From Charina bottae (taxonomy: Eukaryota; Chordata; Lepidosauria; Squamata; Charinaidae): DNA of 64,000 nt. The DNA lies in contig JALMGJ010000015.1 of NCBI GenBank assembly GCA_023362775.1, positions 9,291,001 through 9,355,000 on the forward strand. Reading direction: 5' to 3'. Made by a program: the position numbers and the translations under genes. The notes under the pieces were generated by a model, which saw nothing but the letters and a program-made list of their open reading frames with translations, was not told where the DNA came from and did no database searches. Below are positions 58,639 to 64,000 of the stretch, one piece after another (position 1 is the stretch's first letter; every line of letters begins with the position of its first letter).

Positions 58639-59082
58639 TTTTTAAAGATACTGGGGGGGAGTATCTTTAACGCTTGCATGTGAGACACCAGCCCCAAAGT
58701 CTAAAATTATATTAGTCTTGTGCCATCTCTCTATCTCAAGACTCAGTTCTTTTAAAGACAACAGTAATGAAAGATCAGAATCAATACTACTTTTGGTCTG
58801 CTATAGCAGCAGCGTGCTGGATTGGAGAGATTTAAAGTTAAATTGCAAAAGGACCAACTCTGAAGTGCTTATGCAGCAACACGATGATTAAAATAAATTT
58901 CCTAATTGCCAGGAAGACATATTGGGGGGGATTATAATCAACCATAGATACAGTTCTTCTTGGTAATACAGGAATTGTTAGCAACTTTTCCACAAGGGGT
59001 TTCATTTTCCCAATATTTTGGGAACTCCCCAGACAGTTGATAGATCTTACCAGCATTTGGCAAGCAAAGCCTGAACACAAAC
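58639..59082. other. WWOX: WWOX intron 2, 5' part
   Basis: Begins on the minus strand with the exon 2 donor GTTTGT at 59082-59077. Otherwise unremarkable. Confidence 0.6.
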
Positions 59083-59147
59083 CTCCAGCAACTCTTTTTC
59101 GCTTCCCAGATTTTGGATGATCCCACTGAGTTCTCTCTTCCAGATGA
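59083..59147 (-). CDS. WWOX: WWOX exon 2 (end of WW1, nuclear signal)
   Basis: 65 coding bases, with CAG before 59147 and GTTTGT after 59083 on the minus strand. The translation is [21 protein letters not shown] with split codons at both ends. It carries the second tryptophan and the proline of WW1, then the basic GKRKRV stretch that acts as a nuclear localisation signal in WWOX. The donor GTTTGT is weaker than the GTAAGT-type donors of exons 3 and 5, and has GT at +1/+2. Confidence 0.97.
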
Positions 59148-59212
59148 CTGAAAGAATTGGAAAACATGTCTTAAAAGAAAATTTTCACAATCAACTCCCA
59201 CTGGTATTTCTC

Positions 59213-59329
59213 TGTTGGTGTGTGCGTGCTTTCAAGTCAGTTTTTGATTCCTGGCAACTGCCTGGACAAGTCCCTGCAGTTTTCTTGGCAGGTTTTTCAG
59301 AAATAGTTTGCCATTGCTCCTTCTTAGGG

Positions 59330-59393
<64 letters not shown>

Positions 59394-59499
59394 CTGGCCC
59401 AAGGTCACCCAGCTGGCTTTGTGCCTAAGGCGGGTCTACAACTCATAGTCTCCCAGTTTCTACCCTGATGCCTTGACCACTATACCAAACTGGCTTCCT
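59213..59499 (-). mobile_element. tRNA-derived SINE, antisense, with a TG microsatellite
   Basis: On the plus strand GACTGGCCCAAGGTCACCCA and ACCACTATACCAAACTGGCT are the reversed body and head of the same SINE type as at 5357. TTGGCAGGTTTTTCAGAAAT and TTTGCCATTGCTCC are the reversed central part. A (TG)n run of about 30 units (59332-59392) has grown inside it. Confidence 0.72.
59332..59392 (+). repeat. (TG)n microsatellite, about 30 units
   Basis: Uninterrupted TG run inside the antisense SINE, in WWOX intron 1 just upstream of exon 2. Confidence 0.92.
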
Positions 59500-60381
59500 A
59501 CTGGTATATCTAGTTTATGGTTAATAGTTAATTTTCTAGTTCTCATGATAATAAGCTTTGGAGTAAAGCCACACACTGATTCCACTGGTATATTTTATCT
59601 GGTGCTTTCATCATCTCACTCAAAAGCTTGGATCATGGCAGGATAACCACAGACTCTTGTCAACCCAGATATTTGAGGATATAATTTAGAAAGTCTACCA
59701 AACCGCTTCAAAGTATAGTACATTCTTCTAGTCACTCCCTTTACATCACCCTGCAAGAGCAAGCAATCCGCATATACAGAGAGCATTATTTGTACTTTGT
59801 TTATTGCATAATTCCTTGATCTGGGGCCCACGGTATATATGAATTTCAACCCCAAGAATTCTCAGCAATGGTCAATCTGGCTGCAAAATTCCAAGTCCAG
59901 ATCTCCAGATATCTGGACGGTACCAAGACACAACAGGTTTACTATGCCATATAAAGTAGCAGCACTGGCACATTCCTCCCCTACTTGATAACTAATAAAA
60001 TATTTGGCTTCCTATTGAGTACAAATGCACACCTTATCTAAATAACCTTTTCCTAAAAGAGTCTAACTTTGTCAACTTTAGCCATAAAATGGCATGGATG
60101 AGTTAAGGTGCCTTTTACAATGAAAAGTCTTACAAGATTACAAAAACCCCAAAAGATAGAAGAAAAAATATTAGATTTCTGCACTGGGTGGGGGCTGGAT
60201 TAGAGGATCTTTCCAACACAGTACATTTGAAGGAAGGAAGGCACAAGCTTATGGAAACAGCAACTAACTAATGCAATAAATAAGTGGTTCCTAATTAAAG
60301 GGCAAGAACACATCCCTATGAATCTGCTGCCTCTAAGATACAGATGCTCCCTTTAGAGCACAGCCACGGTGAAGAAATCAG
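59500..60381. other. WWOX intron 1, no recognised feature
   Basis: Nothing identifiable. Confidence 0.5.
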
Positions 60382-60468
60382 AAAACTAGGTGGTATGTCT
60401 ATGAAGGTTCTCAGTCATCCAGGTGGAATTGTCTGTAGCTTGAATCATGTCAACTGGATTTCTATTTT

Positions 60469-60518
60469 CTCAGTGGAAACGTTTCGCTCCTTATCCAAGG
60501 AGCTTCTTCAGTCTGAGC
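60469..60518 (-). ncRNA. Hammerhead-ribozyme-like motif, PLE unit 3 left arm
   Basis: CTGAAGA, stem GCTCCTT-GGAT-AAGGAGC, GAAA and AAACGTTT on the minus strand, with CTCAG and CTGAG flanks. Confidence 0.55.
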
Positions 60519-60627
60519 AAAGTTAGTAAGGGAATCCTAAATATGTTTCTAGGTAGCTGTGTGACCACAGCTCACACAGTGTCACACAGCTACCTAGAAA
60601 CATATTTAGGATTCCCTTACTAACTTT

Positions 60628-60677
60628 GCTCAGACTGAAGAAGCTCCTTGGATAAGGAGCGAAACGTTTCCACTGAG
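60628..60677 (+). ncRNA. Hammerhead-ribozyme-like motif, PLE unit 3 right arm
   Basis: Same core as the left arm on the plus strand, with seven perfect stem II pairs. Confidence 0.55.
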
Positions 60678-60840
60678 AAAATAGAAATCCAGTTGACATG
60701 ATTCAAGCTACAGACAAAACTAGGTGGGATTTCCTAGACTTTGAATGGACAAGTATAATGAAATATAAGACTTATTTATGCAAAGTACAGTAGGTTAAGA
60801 AAAAAAAGGTAGTTATATAAATGTATTAGAAAAATATATA

Positions 60841-61190
60841 TATATTCCACCTGGAATCCTATGCCCTCATTGTGGGAGGTTGTGTGGATCCAGAATTGGC
60901 CTTTACAGCCACTTACAGATCCACTGTTAAAATTTTACCCCTGGAAGACAATCTTACTCGGCTACGAGTGATCGCCAAGAAGAATATTTGCATAATGTTT
61001 GTATTAGATTATAAATAGAATTGTAACTGTTTACTGTTGTAACGACATATCCTTTATACATTTTTTCTGTTGTATTTTTTTCATTTTTAAGCACTTGTTA
61101 TGTATTTTTATTTGACAATGTTTTTTTGTGTTTTGCTTCTTTTCCTTTTTCTGTTACTATTTTAAAAGAAATAAAAAAATAAAAACTAAC
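60841..61190 (+). mobile_element. Probable retroelement 3' end with a zinc-finger-like coding remnant
   Basis: From 60862 the plus strand reads CPHCGRLCGSRIGLYSHL, a C2H2-like motif with SRIGL found at the C-terminus of some retroelement proteins. About 250 bp of AT-rich UTR follow, ending in an AAATAAAAAAATAAAAAC tail. The clade is unknown. Confidence 0.4.
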
Positions 61191-61462
61191 TGGGATTTCC
61201 TATGTGCATTGCTCATATTTGTTTAAATAACTACCCCATAGCCATAGAGTTAGTCTGGCTGGGGAAGATATATATTTACCTAAATATTGAAACAAGAATC
61301 CACTTTCATCTAGTAGGTGGAGCCAACCAGCAGAACCACTTAACTCCCTTAACTATCCTGAAACAAATATAAGCAAATACTTGCACGTAACTTAAAGATA
61401 AGCCAAAAGCCACCCTATCCAATATGGCAGGAAGGGAACGCTCCTGGTACCATCAGCTAGGG

Positions 61463-61761
61463 CAGGGTTTCTCAACCAGGGTTCCGCGGCACCCTAGGGT
61501 TCCGCGAGAGGTCACTAGGGGTTCCCTGGGAGATCACAATTTATTTAAAAAATTATTTCAACTTCACATTAAAGAGGCAAGTTTCATTCTTTAGTCTGAG
61601 TTGAAGGACACTGTTAATGCATATATGCAGGCCTACCCATGAAACAAATATAATAATTTGGTAACTTCTGGCCTATATTTGAGCCTGAATGTCCAGGGGT
61701 TCCCCGAGGCCTGAAAAATATTTCAAGGATTCCTCCAGGGTCAAACGGTTGAGAAACGCTG
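61463..61761 (-). mobile_element. hAT-type non-autonomous transposon, reverse copy
   Basis: The left end is CAGGGTTTCTCAACCAGGG and the right end is GGTTGAGAAACGCTG, with the body as in the 44665 and 54905 copies but reversed. The flanks AGCTAGGG and CACTAGGG match at 6 of 8 positions. Confidence 0.78.
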
Positions 61762-61769
61762 CACTAGGG

Positions 61770-62092
61770 AGTGTTGGCGGGCAGGGCCCAAGAGGAGAGC
61801 TTTTGCTGCCATGGCACCTGCCCTTTGGAACATCATTCTCCCCGAGATTAGATTGGCTCCATCCCTGTGGACCTTTCATAAGGCCTTGAAAACCTGGCTT
61901 TGTGCCCGGGGGTCAGTCAGAGCCCGTCTCCTGGTTGCGTGGATAATGGATTAGATTGGGCCCAGCTGCGATGTGTTTCTATGTTTGTTTTATATTACGC
62001 ATTTTGTGTTTTTATTTGTGTTATTGTAAGCTGCCTAGAGTCAAGTTAAAGTGAGATGGGCGGCTGTATAAATCAAGTAAGTAAATAAAACA
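61770..62092 (+). mobile_element. L2/CR1-type LINE 3' end
   Basis: The coding end (AGAGCTTTTGCTGCCATGGC, then GAAAACCTGGCTTTGTGCCC) and a UTR ending in GTAAGCTGCCTAGAGTCAAG, GAGATGGGCGGCTGTATAAA and an AATAAA tail. Confidence 0.7.
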
Positions 62093-62194
62093 GTTCTGCC
62101 AATTTTTAAAAAAACAACGAAACTGACATGAAACACACAGGTACCTAGCTATGCAGATATACTGTATCTTGTTTAAGAGGGGTGGTGATGAAAC

Positions 62195-62463
62195 GAGCGC
62201 ACACTTATTTCTCTCAGGACCCTTTCCCACTTTTAAACATTATGGAGGTCTCCAAAAGAGCTTTTGTTTGTATGGGCTACATTTATCAATATTTATCGTA
62301 TTAAAAGTTGAAATTGATGCATTTGCTTCTGCTACCACTTCTCATGATTGTATGATGGGGTTTTAATATTGTATTATTTTTCATTATAGACTGGCAAATA
62401 TTTTTGATTTTGTTGACCCGAGAGGGTCTTCGGGGTCCTAGGAGCCCATTTTAAGAAACACTG
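62195..62463 (-). mobile_element. hAT-type remnant, reverse copy of the 14053 element
   Basis: CCAAAAGAGCTTTTGTTTG, AATTGATGCATTTGC and the end TTTTAAGAAACACTG match, in reverse, the two halves of the 14053-15182 element, here without a Bov-B insertion. Confidence 0.65.
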
Positions 62464-62985
62464 AACTAGTACATTAGCTGAACTTCCCCCAGAGCAAGCA
62501 CGTATAGGCTACTGATAATGCTAAGACTATTCATTTCTACATGGCCCTTTAAAAGAATTTTAGTGCCCAACTATGGCACCATTCATATTTTAAGAGTATG
62601 GCCAGCAACTGCTACCTGCACAGACGTTTGACCCGCTCTGTGCAAGTAGAGAAAGGGGGACACTTTCTGCACCCTACTTTATCAACCTTTTAGTAAGGAG
62701 AAGCATTCCCCCTCCCCAATGGGTGCTGAAGATCCCACCCCTCCCCCTTAAACCAGGGTTTCCCTAACTATCAGGTGCATCTCCCTTGGGAAAGTGCGAA
62801 GAACCTTTTGGTTACATTGTTACAATAAATCCACCTTTCCCCAAGTTTAATTGTATCGCTTTCGTTGTTTATTTTGGGATTCGGATTTTCAGGGCAGGCG
62901 TGTACACAAAGGGAGGTGGGACGGCAAAAAGTTTACCAACGCCTGCCCTAAACCCAGGGCGCATTAACCCGTGTCGCCGTTTTCT
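62464..62985. other. WWOX intron 1, no recognised feature
   Basis: Nothing identifiable; composition becomes GC-rich toward the promoter. Confidence 0.5.
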
Positions 62986-62989
62986 GGCA

Positions 62990-63650
<661 letters not shown>

Positions 63651-64000
63651 GGACAGATACCCAGGACAGGAGATCTATGTCTAAGAAGCTCTGGTTTATG
63701 GAAATAATCCCAGTTTGTTGAGTTTGCGCAAGGCAGTCGGGGACAACCGTGGTGGACAGGCTGCGGTGCCTGTCAATACAATAGGCTAAGTCACATTTCG
63801 TAGAAGGGGGGGGGGGCACACCATTGTGGCTGGGTTCACACATCGAGGTAGTCCAGACAAGAAGCACCAACCATGAGTACTAACACTACCTTTATTTAGG
63901 TTGCAGTTACACTGTCTTACAAATCTGAAAGTACTTTCCCCTCCCTTACTTTTACTCTCCCGAAAACTAGGGAGGGTCTCTTCAGAGACACTTTCTCCAC
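63651..64000. other. Upstream flank of WWOX, no gene seen
   Basis: Outside the CpG-rich block composition returns to average. A G run lies near 63807. No coding exon or repeat family is recognised. Confidence 0.5.

Larger units (their letters stand above)
60394..60715. mobile_element. Penelope-like retroelement, inverted-arm unit 3 with identical 135-bp arms
   Basis: The left arm 60431-60565 and right arm 60581-60715 look like exact reverse complements, separated by 15 nt. A 37-nt outer tail lies only on the left. AAAACTAGGTGG flanks the unit (60382-60393 and 60716-60727). It contains only the extreme 3' part of the PLE and no coding sequence. Confidence 0.85.

Overview
This window is vertebrate nuclear DNA, most likely from a squamate reptile (lizard or snake; I cannot say which). 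It holds the 5' part of one protein-coding gene, WWOX, on the minus strand, embedded in transposon-rich non-coding sequence. The squamate call rests on several tRNA-derived Sauria-type SINEs with a Bov-B-like 3' tail, a Bov-B LINE fragment, CR1/L2-type LINEs with AATA-rich tails, and hAT, Tc1 and Penelope-like elements.

Gene layout, 5' to 3' on the minus strand: exon 1 at 63397-63291 in a CpG-rich promoter region, exon 2 at 59147-59083, exon 3 at 57017-56960, exon 4 at 52687-52509 and exon 5 at 35885-35779. The introns are about 4.1, 2.1, 4.3 and 16.6 kb. Intron 5 fills everything from 35778 down to base 1, and no exon 6 is visible. All junctions have AG/GT boundaries, and exon sizes (107, 65, 58, 179 and 107 coding bases) and phases are those I recall for mammalian WWOX. 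The exons encode two WW domains, a KRKR-type nuclear signal and the start of the SDR Rossmann fold. No other host gene is seen.

Mobile elements by region. 1-3500: a CR1/L2-clade LINE with a nearly open reverse transcriptase. 5357-6011: a SINE swollen by a 101-102 bp minisatellite. 14053-15182: a hAT element split by a Bov-B LINE. 15343-15475: a perfect 133-bp palindromic MITE. 22420-23650: an old CR1. 24936-25535, 29630-30409 and 60394-60715: three Penelope-like units, each with inverted arms, flanking duplications and paired hammerhead-ribozyme-like motifs. 30966-32813: a small hAT beside an almost intact Tc1 transposon that closely resembles fish elements. 35160 and 11988: long SINEs with an L2-type tail. 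37-62 kb: several non-autonomous hATs with 8-bp duplications, and Sauria-type SINEs.

The most notable items are the Penelope-like palindromes (one has 360-bp arms that look identical by eye), the hammerhead-like cores in all six arms, the fish-like Tc1 copy, and a consistent nnYTARnn target preference for the hAT insertions. All similarity statements rest on family patterns I recognise; no database search was run.
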